NCBI GenBank assembly: GCA_020310875.1
Contig: CM035407.1
Span: 200,749,153-200,813,152, forward strand
DNA: 64,000 nucleotides
DNA from: Ceratopteris richardii
Taxonomy: Eukaryota; Streptophyta; Polypodiopsida; Polypodiales; Pteridaceae
Direction of reading: 5' to 3'
Below are positions 26,631 through 38,100 of this stretch, in pieces (the first letter of the stretch is position 1; each line of letters starts with the position of its first letter). Both the position numbers and the translations under genes were made by a program. The notes beneath the pieces are model-generated. The model was not told where the DNA came from. It did no database searches and was given only the letters and a program-made list of their open reading frames with translations.

Positions 26631-27610
26631 TTCATGAGTAAAAATTGTATTTATACTTTAATCTTTTAGTCACAAAAGATAGAGCTTATTATCACACTTA
26701 TTTAAGTGGTTCATGCACTTTCCCTGAAGCTTGTAGAGTCTTCTACTCTCTCATTGTCTCATATTTCAGCTAGCAATACATTTACAACACATTTTCATAG
26801 CTACATCAGTCTTTATCTACTATTTCAGTACATTGAGTGAAGTCTATCACCTTGTTTGAGTCACTATTCTATGTGAACAAATCAAGGTGACTATGTATGT
26901 GCATCTTTATCTTCCTAAAAAGTCAAAATCACCCCCTTGAATTCTTATGCATATTATTCTTAGTATAGTCATCCTAAACTCATGAAATAACCTAGTGTGT
27001 CATTGGGAAACCATGTGGTGTCGAGAACCAACAAGGTGGGAGATGGTGCGAAGGATCCGCATTAGCGGTGATCGCTGAGTTGACCAAGTGTGTGTAGCTG
27101 ATAACATTGGTCCTACCCATTTTTCCCCTATATATTCGAGTTCTTGGTAAAATCAAGAAGTTAACATGTTCTAGTGATTGACGTGCCTCTAAAGTCAATG
27201 GCACGAAAGTGTATTTACATTTAATTCCGATTTCATTTTATGTCTCTCCTCTACAACTCTTTGTGTAAAAGGGATTTGTGAAGACGTGGAAGACAAGCCA
27301 GCTTGAGTGCAATCCACTACACTCCACACTATGTTCCTGTATTCCAAGTTTGAACCATAATATATTCACTTCTTTTATCTCTCATTTACTTTTCTATATA
27401 TCATTCAAGTGGTTCTTCTCTTGTTTTGAAGGCCGCAACCAAAAGTGTATCTATCGGGCAACATGGCTGCAATGTGATTTAGTTTGGTAGTTTCTAATCT
27501 TATTCTCAAATCTTGTGGCATAATCATTTCCGGCACATCTTAGTTCCTTCAGAATAAAAATCCATTGATCCTTTTCCAAGTACAAATGTCCATCACGGTT
27601 TTTGCTTTAG
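26631..27610. other. AT-rich region without recognisable gene
   Basis: No ORF with family motifs on either strand. It may hold the end of G's LTR or older decayed repeat. Confidence 0.5.
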
Positions 27611-27619
27611 TAGCTCATG

Positions 27620-28004
27620 AATACCTGGGTTAAGCAAGAAGCAACTTGTTGTGGCCACTTCTAGTTGTGAGGTTGAGTTTAGGAGAACTTTCACAATGGC
27701 TATTTAGTGTGTGTGGCTCAGAGATCTTTTAGTTGATATGGGCATTGGTCAGTCTTCTGCCACCATCATCTTCACTGATAGTGAGAGTGTATTGATAGTT
27801 GCAAGAAAACCTGTGTTCCATGCTCGCACAAAGCACATTGAGGTGCACTATCATTATGTTAGAGAGAGGTTCTCTGCTAGAGAGATAAATTTGGCTTATG
27901 TGCCCACACAAGATAATGTTGCATATCTTTTCACAATAGCTCTATCTAGGGAGACGTTTGAAGCTTTTCATCAAGCTTTGGGCTTACTTCCTTTTGTGGA
28001 TTGA
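27620..28004 (+). pseudogene. copia RNase H fragment J
   Basis: Reads SKKQLVVATSSCE, a break at an in-frame TAG, then [40 protein letters not shown] and the end QALGLLPFVD. This is the C-terminal RNase H of copia pol. The upstream pol is missing. A purine tract and LTR start follow, so this is a 5'-truncated copy. Confidence 0.88.
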
Positions 28005-28082
28005 TCTTTTTCCACATAGCTTGGTATTTTCTTATACATGAGTGCAAGCTCCTTGTTCATCTCATAACTCCCAAGGGGGATT

Positions 28083-28306
28083 TGTTGATATATTTTGGTA
28101 GTGATGTGTATGAACACACGTACAACTATCGAGGCACTTTTTTCCCTCTTTAGGAGGTTTTTTCCATTGGCTTGTATATATACCTATAACCTTAATAGTC
28201 ACTTATCTTTCTACATCCAGTCGGTAATACATTCAATAATACATTCTCTAAGCTTCTCCTCCTTCTTTTGTTGTTCATGTGCTTCGAGGGACCTCAAACT
28301 CCAACA
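28083..28306 (+). repeat. 3' LTR of copia J (about 224 bp)
   Basis: CAAGGGGGATT purine tract then TGTTGATATA, ending CCAACA. Terminal TGTT/AACA repeats fit. The partner LTR is absent. Confidence 0.65.
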
Positions 28307-28559
28307 AATCACAGGTGTTATTTTGCACAAAATTTAGAGGTTGTCAAACTCCTCAAGAGCGACTTCTTTTGGTCAATGGATTTGAGTTAAAAATGTCAAC
28401 CCACATCTCATGTCTTCAAGAGATCAAAATTGCCAATGAAGACCTACAAAGAAGGATTCAAGGATTTTTTTTCTTCTCATATTTGGCCACCACCTCTTGA
28501 CCTAGGTGGAGCAGTGGAATGGTTATTGGTTTCAATCCATAATGAAACTCTTTCTTCGT

Positions 28560-29517
28560 AAAGATAGAAATATCATTTACATGTATTCCAATTGAAAGCA
28601 CACTTTATGTACACAAAAATTGGACCGATCTTAATGTGATTGTTCTTTACGTTGATGACATTATATTGAAATTGGGTCATGCGATGAGAAAATTGGCATG
28701 CTTATGGCTGATTTGTAGCATAGTTTTTATGTCACATATCTTAGCCTTTTGGAGTATTATATTGGCATCCCATTTGTCTTCTTTGAGGGGGGAATTATTG
28801 TATATCAAGCAAAGTATATTGAGAACTACTTCAGCATTTTGGTTACGATTATTGTAAGCCTATCTAAATACCAATGGAAATAGGATTAAGGTTATCAATT
28901 GAGGATCCAGGTGATGCATTTGATACTTCTTTTTATCAATGAATCGTGAGATGTTTGATACATGCATGTAACACAAGGTCGAACATAGAGTATGCAATTT
29001 CCCAGTTGAGTTAACTTATGCATAGCCCTAGAACTAAGCATTGGTATGCAGTAAAATCTCAAAGGCACTTTGAGTTTTGGTCTCTTTTATGGAAGAGATG
29101 CTCAACCATGCTTGCATGCTTTTACAAATAGTGATTGGAAATGTTGTTATGATATAAGGGTGCCCATTAGTGGCAATTTCTTGTTCCTTGGAGGATCATG
29201 CATATCTTGGCTGAGTAAGAAGCAACCTATTGTGGTCACATCAAGTTGTGAAGCTAAATATAGGGTAGTATTTATATCTATAATGGAGTGTATATGGTTG
29301 AGATGCCTATTGATGGATTTGATGTCTCATGCATTCACGAAGCACATTGAGGTTCATTATCATTATTTCAAAGAGTACCTTCACACAAGAGATATTGATT
29401 TGGTACATGGGGCTGCACAAGATAATGTGGCCGACAGACACATTCACCACAACACTACCATGGAAAAAGTTTGAAGCCTTTTGCAAAGCTTTAGGCTTAT
29501 TACCATGTGGGGGTTGA
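28560..29517 (+). pseudogene. copia RT and RNase H fragment I
   Basis: LNVIVLYVDDIIL (28632 onward) is the RT catalytic YVDD block. At 29070-29474 come FTNSDWKCCYD, SWLSKKQPIVVTSSCEAKY and FTKHIEVHYHY of RNase H, and after a frameshift KALGLLPCGG ends the protein. Frameshifts and stops split it. No integrase is recognised upstream. Confidence 0.88.
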
Positions 29518-29561
29518 TCTGTCACTCCCTATATGTGTTCACATCATTCGCTCTAGGGGGT

Positions 29562-29867
29562 TGTTACACTTATGTGTCCCTTGAGTAGATTTGATGTGAA
29601 CCATTTTCTTATACATGAGCACTTTTTACTCTAGTGTTCACTAGAAGTTTTTTCCCCATGTAACCTCATATACATGATATAGTCATATATGGTGGTACTT
29701 TGGACTTAGGGATTCACTTATTACTCTCATTTCACTCATTCTAATATTATTGATCATCTATCAATAGAGAGATATTCCATTAATTGTGTGTCTATGTGCT
29801 TGGATCTCCTTCTTTGCTCTAGTGTGTACTTCTATTTGTGCTTCCTCAATCACTCACACACCCAACA
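29562..29867 (+). repeat. 3' LTR of copia I (306 bp)
   Basis: TAGGGGGT purine tract then TGTTACACTT, ending ACCCAACA. LINE coding sequence begins directly after it. Confidence 0.7.
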
Positions 29868-32590
29868 GTGGGGACTTTAACATGATGGAAACTTTTCTTG
29901 ACAAATGGGAGCAAAAAGGGAGTATTGATGGGATTGAGAAAGACTTTTGGGACTAGTTAAATCTCCACCATGATCTATCTGGTGGAGGTGAACAACGTGT
30001 GTGGCTTCCCCTAGTTGAATCTGTTGTCAAGTGGGAATTTTTGTAAAGCTAAGCTTGATAGAAGCTATATAACATAGAATATCATCAGAAGGCTTGGTCC
30101 CCCCTTCCTTACCAAGCACATGAACTTAGTATCGTTCAATCACTACCTTGTCATTCTCACCTTTGAGACCTAGATTGAACATAGAAAATCTCCCTAATTC
30201 TATGTTAATCTTGCAACTTTCTCCCTTTCCTCAATTCAAGATGATATCATCTCTACCTGAAACCAAGCTTTCAGCATCCGCTCATCTTTGAGCAAGTGCT
30301 AAATGTTGGTTGTAAAGAAAATATAGTTCATTTTGCTAAGTACTAAGAAGGAGATCCAAAGTATTGTCATGTTAGAAGAGAATCCTTACCAAAGACTCTT
30401 GCATCTAGAAACTAAAGTCAACAAAGGCCACTCCCACCATATTGGTCTATGAGACATCAGAAGCATGCCTAGATATGAAGAAGAAATATAGAGGAAGAAT
30501 CTGTAGATTTATTTTAAAGATTGAGAGGTTGGGAAAGAAAATAAAATAGCTTTAGCAAAATGAGCATGCTCCTAAAGAGGAAACAAGAGAAAGAAGTGAT
30601 TCCTAACATCACTGACATCAACGATGAGGAATGCACTATGGATGAAGAAAATTGTGTGTTCACTGTTCATCACTTCACTCATCTTCTAGAGGTTTCTTCT
30701 TCGCTTTCTTCCCATCATCAAGATTTTTTGGTAGCCATCTCTAGGGATAGAACCATCTCAAACACAGAAATTTTAGAAGTATTGACTTTGTACCCAAAGG
30801 TATACTAATGAATTCTTCAAGACATTCAAGCATGAGTTAGTGCTCCCCCTTTTCTTAGTTTGGAAGGAGGTCCTAAGCTTTGGTGCACTACTCAAATGCC
30901 TAAATGAAGGAGTAATAAATCTTATACACAAAAAAAGATAGTAAAAACATGATAAAAAAACAAGTGACCAATGCTGCAAATTGGATGTAAGATTCTTGCT
31001 AAGATTCTCACTAATCACATTGTTGGCCACACGAATGCTTGGTATAATGAGGATTAGAAAGGTTTTATAAAGGGAAATTCAATCCTCGAGGTTATTGATG
31101 TGTAGGAAGGGATCGACTATGCCAAGGAACCTTTTCAAAATATCGACGTTGACAAAGCTTATGAAAAACTTGAATGGGACTTTATTATTAAATGTCTTAA
31201 AGATCTTGGATGTGGCTTGAAGTTCATCAAGATTATCTTTACGCTTCTCGAAAACACCACAGTGCATATTAACGTAAGCAGCCAACACTCTCAACTATCA
31301 TATTAAAATGATATATCGAAAAAGGCTGCCTATTGGCTTTGTTACTCTTTGCTATCTCTACCAATGGCCTTTAGTTTCTTGGTGAACCATCATGTTCTGC
31401 GTGGAAATATATTTGGGCTCTAACTACATCAAAACTATGTTCCATTGACCATGAGACTCTTTGTCAATGACACCAATGTTTTCTTACATGACAATTCTAC
31501 AAGCATCATTTCCTTTTGGAACTATCTTGACACCTTTTGTGAAGCCTCAAGCTCTAAAATAAACTACAAAAAAGTGCTTCCAAGTTGATTATGGGATAGC
31601 TGCCATAATTTTTCATTAATCAAGGTTCTCAAGAGCTCTCTAATGGACAAATATTCCATCTGTTGAGAATCCTAGTATTGAAGGTATGGACAATAAATTG
31701 GCAGCCAAATGGATGATCAAATCTTGGGGCAATGTCAAAGCTTATTGGGCCAATATGATTTTAACCAATTATCTTTTGTTCTCTAGCCATCCTAGATGGA
31801 AGGGTCTTGATCTTCTCACCCTTTTCTTCTCTCCTTTTTTGAAGAATCCAAAAGACTTAGATTTGATGTGCTCCTTGTGGAAGAGTTGGAGCAAGTTGGA
31901 ACCCTACTATAAGATAAATGAAGAATAGAAATGGGTGGCTAGTATTAGATAAAATGATTCTATTTGGTTCCCAATCAAGAGAATCAAATTTGTTGACTTT
32001 GAGAACCACCAAAGAGTGAAGAAATTATGGAACAAAGTGGTTCACATGTGGAAGCACCTTTGAAACCAAGACATAAGACAGTGGATCAAATTCAAGGACA
32101 TTAACCCGCGACCCACTAGGCAAGTTGACTTCAAAGACTAATGCATTTTAAGACAAAGAATCAACACTTGGGAAAGACTCGCCTCCTTCTCAACCAGGAT
32201 CCCCCAAGGTTAGAAGAATTGGTATGGCACAGTGGCAACAATTTGGAAAACACACCCAATATCAAGAACAAATTGGAAATTCATGTCTCCCTAAACAAGA
32301 GGTGGCATCAAAAATGTTTGTGGATAAGATGTGAGTTTAAGTTTATGAATTTGTGGCATTCTCTCATAGAAAATAATAAAATGGTGCTTATGCAAAAAAT
32401 TCTCCATTGAGGAATTCAGACTATATCTCCAAGCTCATAGAATTTGTGGAGCACCCCCTTGGTGCAAGCATTGCCTCTGTGATAGGGAAGACCTTGGTCA
32501 CATCTTCTTTTTGTGCCCAAGGAGCTTTTCAATGTGGCAGACTCTAAGATGTGCCATTGGTATGTTGTGTCAAATCAACTAGAAATAAGC
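29868..32590 (+). pseudogene. L1-type LINE ORF2 remnant (endonuclease, RT, zinc-binding domain)
   Basis: In several frames: GDFNMMETFLDKW (29871) is the end of the APE-endonuclease GGDFN block. LNEGVINLIHKK (30895), a GCKILAKILTNHI-like stretch, DVDKAYEKLEWDFIIKCLKDLG (31150) and FVNDTNVFL (FADD-like box, 31460) are non-LTR RT. GAPPWCKHCLCDREDLGHIFFLCP (32440) is the zf-RVT zinc-binding domain near the ORF2 end. Many stops. The left end is cut at the copia I LTR, and no poly-A tail is seen because another element follows. Confidence 0.85.
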
Positions 32591-32689
32591 TTTACTCAGG
32601 GAAACAATGAATTTCTCCTCTACACTGTGAAATGACGTTAGAGGTGAAGCTCTTTGGGAAAAGTGGAAAGAAGATGCACCGTCAATTTT

Positions 32690-33950
32690 GATAACTCCTA
32701 TGAAAGGGTGCTTATGGTAATGGAGCATGGAAGACATGCCTACACTTAGAAAGGAGAATTGATATTCCCTCCACTTAGATCTCATGTGTGGTGTTTCTAG
32801 ATGAAGAATTTGAGCCCCACAGTTGGGCAGAAATTTCAGCCACAATGGACAGAATTGTCAATGAGGAGCAGTGGACCCCCATTGTGATGAAGATGGCTAT
32901 GACATTTTGTTTTTCACCATAGAACCTCTAGTATCTGATTCTTTTTTAGATGAATGTGAGCTTAGTACAATAGTAATAAATGAAGCGAGCGATGAGGATG
33001 ATGAATCCATCATCATGGAGCCCTTTTATTATTACGAGGAAGAGTACCTTTATATGGTAGAGGCTAGGACTCAAGAACTTGAAAGATACAAGAGCGTAAA
33101 GAAATTGACTACAACAAAAGATGCTACAAGTGAGAAGAAGAGAAAGAAAAATTCATCCACACAAGAAGAGGAAGAATCTTTATTGAAAGTGCCTGAAAAT
33201 TTCAAGAAATATGAAATAGACGACAAGAAAGTTATGATAAGAATGCCTAAAAGAGACACACTAGTAGGAGAAGCCTATGGAGATCAAGAGAAAACCAAGA
33301 AAATTATAGTAACTATAGAAGATGGCAAAGAAAGATGTACATATATAGGGCATGATTTAAGTAAACAAGAAGAATGTGAGTTGATAAATCTACCTGAGAG
33401 AATATAGAGATGTGGTTGATTAGAGTTATAAGGACCTAAAGGGAGTTGACCCCAACATCTGTTCTCACCAAATTCACATGTCTTTGGAAGCCAAGCCTAC
33501 CAAGAAGAAACCTTACATGTACAATGATAATTACATTGCCAAAATCAAAGAAGAAATCGATCGCTTAGTAGGAGCAAGATTCATCTATGAGATTGAGCAC
33601 ACCGAATGGGTATCCCCCATTGTGGTTATGCCAAAAAAGAATGGGAAGTTACGTGTGTATATTAACTTGAAAAAGGTTAATGCAACCACTATAAGGGATA
33701 GTTATCCTCTTCCTATCATCGAACATCTTTTAGAGCATGTAGCAGGGAAAGTATACAGTTTCCTTGACACATTCTCAGGTTACAACTAAGTAGCCATTGT
33801 CCCTAAAGACCAACACAAAATGGCTTTTGCCATAGAGTGGGGAATCTTTGCATTCCATATGATGCCATTCGGGCTCACCAAGGCTCCTACTACATTTCAA
33901 AGGCTGATGTGTCAAGTGATTAAGGAATTCTTGTGAAAGAATTTAGAGGT
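32690..33950 (+). pseudogene. Decayed relative K of element A (gag end joined to RT)
   Basis: GRHAYT*KGELIFPPLR matches A's gag (about 5140-5190). Three hundred bases of identity-free DNA are not present: the sequence jumps to LDEEFEPHSWAEI, matching the end of A's protease-1 ORF. Thus about 3.7 kb of gag-pro is deleted. It then gives PHCDEDGYDI (32871 onward) and RT blocks (EWVSPIVVMPKKNGKLRVYI, DTFSGYN, MPFGLTKAPTTFQRLM) ending at 33950, where LTR L begins. It keeps Trp (TGG) where A has the TAG at 8938. Several stops. Confidence 0.85.
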
Positions 33951-34400
33951 TGTTAACTAGTTATTGAAATAAATCCACTTCTGGGTGCTTGGGATGGTCA
34001 GGGGTCTGTATTACAAAGGCCCTATATTTATTTTCCCAGATGCATACTCACTTAAGCAAAATACTTCACCGCAACACAGTATATTATTCAACTAAGCATA
34101 CTTCTTCACTGACGATCGAAACACAACCACAATTAACATATTACACAGACAAGAGCACCGGAATAACTTAATACTCAAAATAGTAAATGATCAATACACC
34201 AGGATAAGTAAACTTGCATAAAAACAATCCATAGGTGCACTGCCCAGACCCACAATTTGGCATCGTACTTCTCCTGCGCATCTACTTCCGCACACCTTTT
34301 CATTATCAAAGATTTACAAATGTTACGTGACATCCTTTTGATGTGCATCCTTTCTAATTACATTTTCCAATAATTATAATTACATTTCGACGGCCTAACA
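33951..34400 (+). repeat. LTR L (about 450 bp) with following primer site
   Basis: TGTTAACTAG to GGCCTAACA with matching TGTTA/TAACA ends. It is followed at 34401 by TTGGCACGCATGGTGGAATC, close to B's putative primer site. So it is a 5' LTR of another, truncated element inserted into K. Confidence 0.6.
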
Positions 34401-34545
34401 TTGGCACGCATGGTGGAATCAAACCCAGAATTGGTTAATTACAAAAAAATAACTAAGAGTCATTGACGACGCCCTGAATATACATAGCACAAGCTATCTT
34501 AAAGGTACGTAAAATTTTTTGCTTCAAGGCCTGTCTGGAGAACAT
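34401..34545 (+). other. Start of the internal region of element L
   Basis: Primer-site-like sequence and about 120 bases of leader. The element is cut where C's coding sequence begins. No gene. Confidence 0.45.
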
Positions 34546-36765
34546 GCGGTTCTACTGAAAAACCATCCCAAAAACTATAGACCTCCTTTCCTGCAACTCT
34601 TTCTAGGAGATCATGAGTTATTGGTAAAGGATAGCTATCCCCTATAGTTGCTGCATTAAGTTTTTTCAAATTAATACACACCCTAAGTTTCCCATTTTTC
34701 TTAGGTGCCACAACTGTAGGAGATATCCACTCAATGTACTCAATTTCATAAATGAAATTGGGAGCCATCAATTTATCAATCTCCTCCTTAATTTTAGTAG
34801 AGTATTGTTCATTAAATGTATAGTGTCTTTGTTTGCTAGGTTTTGCATCAAGAGTAATAGGGATTTTATGTTCACAGATTTTAGGATCAATTCCTTTCAA
34901 GTCTTTGTAACTGTATGCAAACACATCCCTATAAACTTTAGCTAATTTTATCAATGTTTCCTCCTCCTAATTTGTCATATCATCAGCTATGACAATATGA
35001 CTATCTTCCCCATCCTCTTGAGTAATTACTACCTTCTTAGTTTGTTCCTCATTGTCATATGATTCCCCCTTTTTAGTTTCATTTTTAAAAGTAATATGTC
35101 TTCCACTTCATAAGTCTTGAAGTTTGAAGGTACATCAAATTGTTGCTCCTCTTCCTTCATCTTCTTATTCTTTTCAAGTTTTTGCTCTTCATTAATCTCT
35201 TTGTGTACACATTTTTTATAAGTTCTGGAGATTTTGTCCTTTATAGCGTCTTGAGCATCCACTTCTTTTAAGAATTGTGTTTTGTCAGTATTTAAGAGCA
35301 CAGGTTCCCTCAAATTCTCTTCTGACTTTGACACTCTTATCATTTGTACTCCTATATGAAAAACACCATAACCTTCTTCATCTTGAAATTTGACTCCCAC
35401 ATATTCATCATTGGGCACATCCATTGTAGAAAAAATCTGACTCCAACCATAGGGATCAAAATCATCATCATCAAACTTCTGTGGAATGTAATTCTCATCC
35501 TCTAATTTCCTTTCTTCTCGACAATCCTCTTTCCTTAGTAACATTCTTTTATGTACATGGTTCCTTATCACATTACACTTCCAAATTGATAATTCCTTTT
35601 CATTCTAATCTTCACTTCCAAATTCTTCACTTGATTCTTGATTCTGATGAACTTTGAACCATTCTTGAGGGGACATATCACAATACTACCCATTTCTTAA
35701 ATTTACTTTAGTTATTCTTCCTTGGCTTTGAAGATATAGGCAATCTCTACCCCAATCTTGCACAATTTGCATTTGTCTCATAAATGGTCTGCCTAAGATG
35801 ATCTCATAAGAGGTAATTGTGGAAACTCAACTATGGCAAAACTATGCTCTATCTCTATTCCACATATTTCCACAATCACTTTCTCCCGAATTCCTAGAGG
35901 TGCCTCTATATGTCCATCTGCAAGTTGTAGTCTCATTTTGGTAGGTATCAACTCATTACCCCCCCATTTCTCCCAAGTTTTTTCGGTCATAATTGCCACT
36001 CCAAATCCACTATCCAGTATTGCTTTGGCATGATGGTTACCAAATTGTAATTTCAAGGTTGAGTTCCCTTCTTCTCCCTCACAGTAACCTCCTATCTTAT
36101 CAATAGGTACGTACAGCAATTCCTCTATTCCCTATGATTGTGAATCAAGGTAATGTGAGCTTTTCCCAAAATTCTTCTCATTTTGTTGTAGATGAGGGTT
36201 TTGTTTTACTAACTCTTCTATTGTAGTTTGACGTAAAATTGTGTAGTGTTTATCCAAATTAAATTGAAGAGTTATTTGTTCTCCTTCTTTCTCTGAGTGC
36301 TCTTTCTCTTGATACATTTCCTTTAATTTCACTGGATTTGACTCCTCAGATATATGTCTCAGATTATCTGATTTTTCTAGTTGGTTTTGTGCCTCCCTAA
36401 TGATTTGTTTACACTTCTACATTCTCTCATCCTCAATTTCAGGCACAGGATAAGCTAGCAGATGATTTGAAGGGTTCGGTCCATCTTGGATTCTTCCTTT
36501 ATAGGCTTCTATCAGTGTGTCCAAACACTTTGAGTTTTTTATATTTCCCTTTTTGTTTGTATTTTGTTGTTGACTATTGTTTGTGTTGTTTACATTTTCC
36601 TCCTCTAAATTTAGGGTTTTACCTACTTTCATCTTTTTCTCCCATCTCCCTTTTTGTCTATTTTTCTTTTCTTTTGGAGATAGATTTTTTTGGTTGTTCC
36701 CAGTGTGTGTTTCTATTTTGACACCTTGTTCCTTGACTTGAGCTCTAGTGCTAGGATTAGGCACA
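34545..36765 (-). pseudogene. D-family gypsy fragment C: linker, protease 1, pre-RT and RT start
   Basis: Minus reading: gag linker with KKNRQKGRWEKK and TLIEAYKGRIQDGP (36417-36788), a coil segment (36132-36332), retropepsin (35793-36119: AILDSGFGVAI), an acidic lead with FDDDFDPYGWSQI (35029-35571) and RT (34499-34954: EWISPTVVAPKKNGKLRVCI, ending in YSFWDGFS). It is a close relative of D (49.7-51.9 kb). The DSG triad is intact. It is truncated at both ends, in the RT by L and in the gag by H. Frameshifts separate the segments. Confidence 0.88.
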
Positions 36766-36789
36766 GGTATCCACTGCAGGTACTTCATG

Positions 36790-37679
36790 TGAGAGATAGT
36801 CTCGTCTCAGTGGGAGTTCAGCCTTATGTGCGATGTGAGACTCGTCATGTCTCATTCTGTCTACCTATAGATAGGTCTATGGACATTCTTGATGCACATG
36901 TATGGCATGATTCAGATGCTCAGATGGATGCACATGTAGAGCATGTTTTGGATGCTCATGATGCTTATATAGAGCATGGTTTGGTTGATCATATGGATAC
37001 TCATATGGAGCATACTTCAGATGATCAGTTGGATGCTTTAGAGCATGATGTGGATGCTCATGTAGAGCATTGTGATGATACTCAGTTAGAGTGTGATCAT
37101 CAGTTTGATCTTGGTGTTGATGTTGTGCAGTTCGCTCATGTGGAGCATGATGATACACTTGGTGTGGTAGAGCAGGATAGCTCTTATGATACACAGTGTA
37201 TGCCAGAGCATACTAGCTCTCAGGATGCACAGCTAGATACATCCTTGGTTGCGAGCATGGCTGATTTGGATGCTGATGAGTCAGCAGTTATGCAGTCATT
37301 CTTGGATTCGCTCATGCTAGATGTTGACACAGATATGTCAGGACATGTTGGTCTTGATGATAGTGCTTTGGATGCCTTGGATACAGGCATGGCTGACATA
37401 CTTAGGTTAGCCAGGATAGCACATGTTTCGTCAGCATTAGGGAGTCTGATGTACGAGTTGTTATTCTCCAGATCAAACATTGCAGTTGCTATTGGAGCAT
37501 TTGCACTTGGAGTTGTCAGTCGTTCGATGATTGACACATGCATAGAGCGAGTGGGAGCTTTGCAGGAACTTCATCAGTTCTTGCATCAGTCAGATATGAG
37601 CTCGACTCTTGTCGATATGAGTCTAGAGCAGTTTGAGGTGCATGGATACACCTTGTTCGAGGTGGTTGGTGTAGGCTGA
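36790..37679 (+). CDS. Unknown ORF with DAHVEH-type repeats (element H)
   Basis: About 295 residues from the first residue outside C to the stop at 37677-37679. The first half is tandem, imperfect D-A-H-x-E-H / H-T-S-D-D units, acidic and His-rich, with many GATGCTCATG-type DNA repeats. The second half is less repetitive and includes DMSGHVGLDDSALDALDTGMA and LFSRSNIAVAIGAFALG, a possible hydrophobic segment. A purine tract and LTR-like start follow at 37788, so it may be the 3' ORF of a plus-strand LTR element. I do not recognise the protein. Confidence 0.5.
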
Positions 37680-37787
37680 TCTAGTATGGGTAGAGATCCG
37701 GACTCTTCCTGTACATTAGTGTATAGTCCTACATCATTCTTTGTATGTGTTACCACTTATGGTCACATTGACCCTTAAGTGGGAGAT

Positions 37788-38100
37788 TGTTGGGGATGTA
37801 AGGGTCATGTGACCTTACCCCCATATTCATATATATACATCATATATAGAGCATTGCCTCAAGAGAGTTCATTATGTGGGATTCGAGGCTCCCACGCATA
37901 TCCGCGCGTCTTTCCTCTCTTCTCTCTCCCTCCATCTCCTCCTTCCTCCTCTTGTTCTGCACACCAAAGCCCTTCAATGAAGGCATCCCAAAATGGTGGT
38001 AAGGTAGTCGTAGGTGCTTAGGATCAATTCAAGGATGAAAACATGGATGAATAGGTAGGCAAGGTAAAAGGCATATGGATGAGTTGGAATGTTTGGATGC
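37788..38100 (+). repeat. LTR-like start of element H, probably truncated
   Basis: AAGTGGGAGAT purine tract, then TGTTGGGGATG, a small hairpin (GTAAGG…CCTTAC) and a TATA-rich stretch (about 37826-37850). No clear CA end before E begins. Confidence 0.45.

Noticed and set aside
25356..27610. Host gene or ncRNA in the AT-rich gap
   Set aside because: No ORF with motifs, no tRNA-like fold and no splice pattern could be supported; LTR and decayed repeat explain it better.
36877..37194. Minus ORF rich in His/Pro opposite the H repeats
   Set aside because: It is a mirror of the repeat tract on the other strand; the plus frame is longer and fits the LTR-like orientation.
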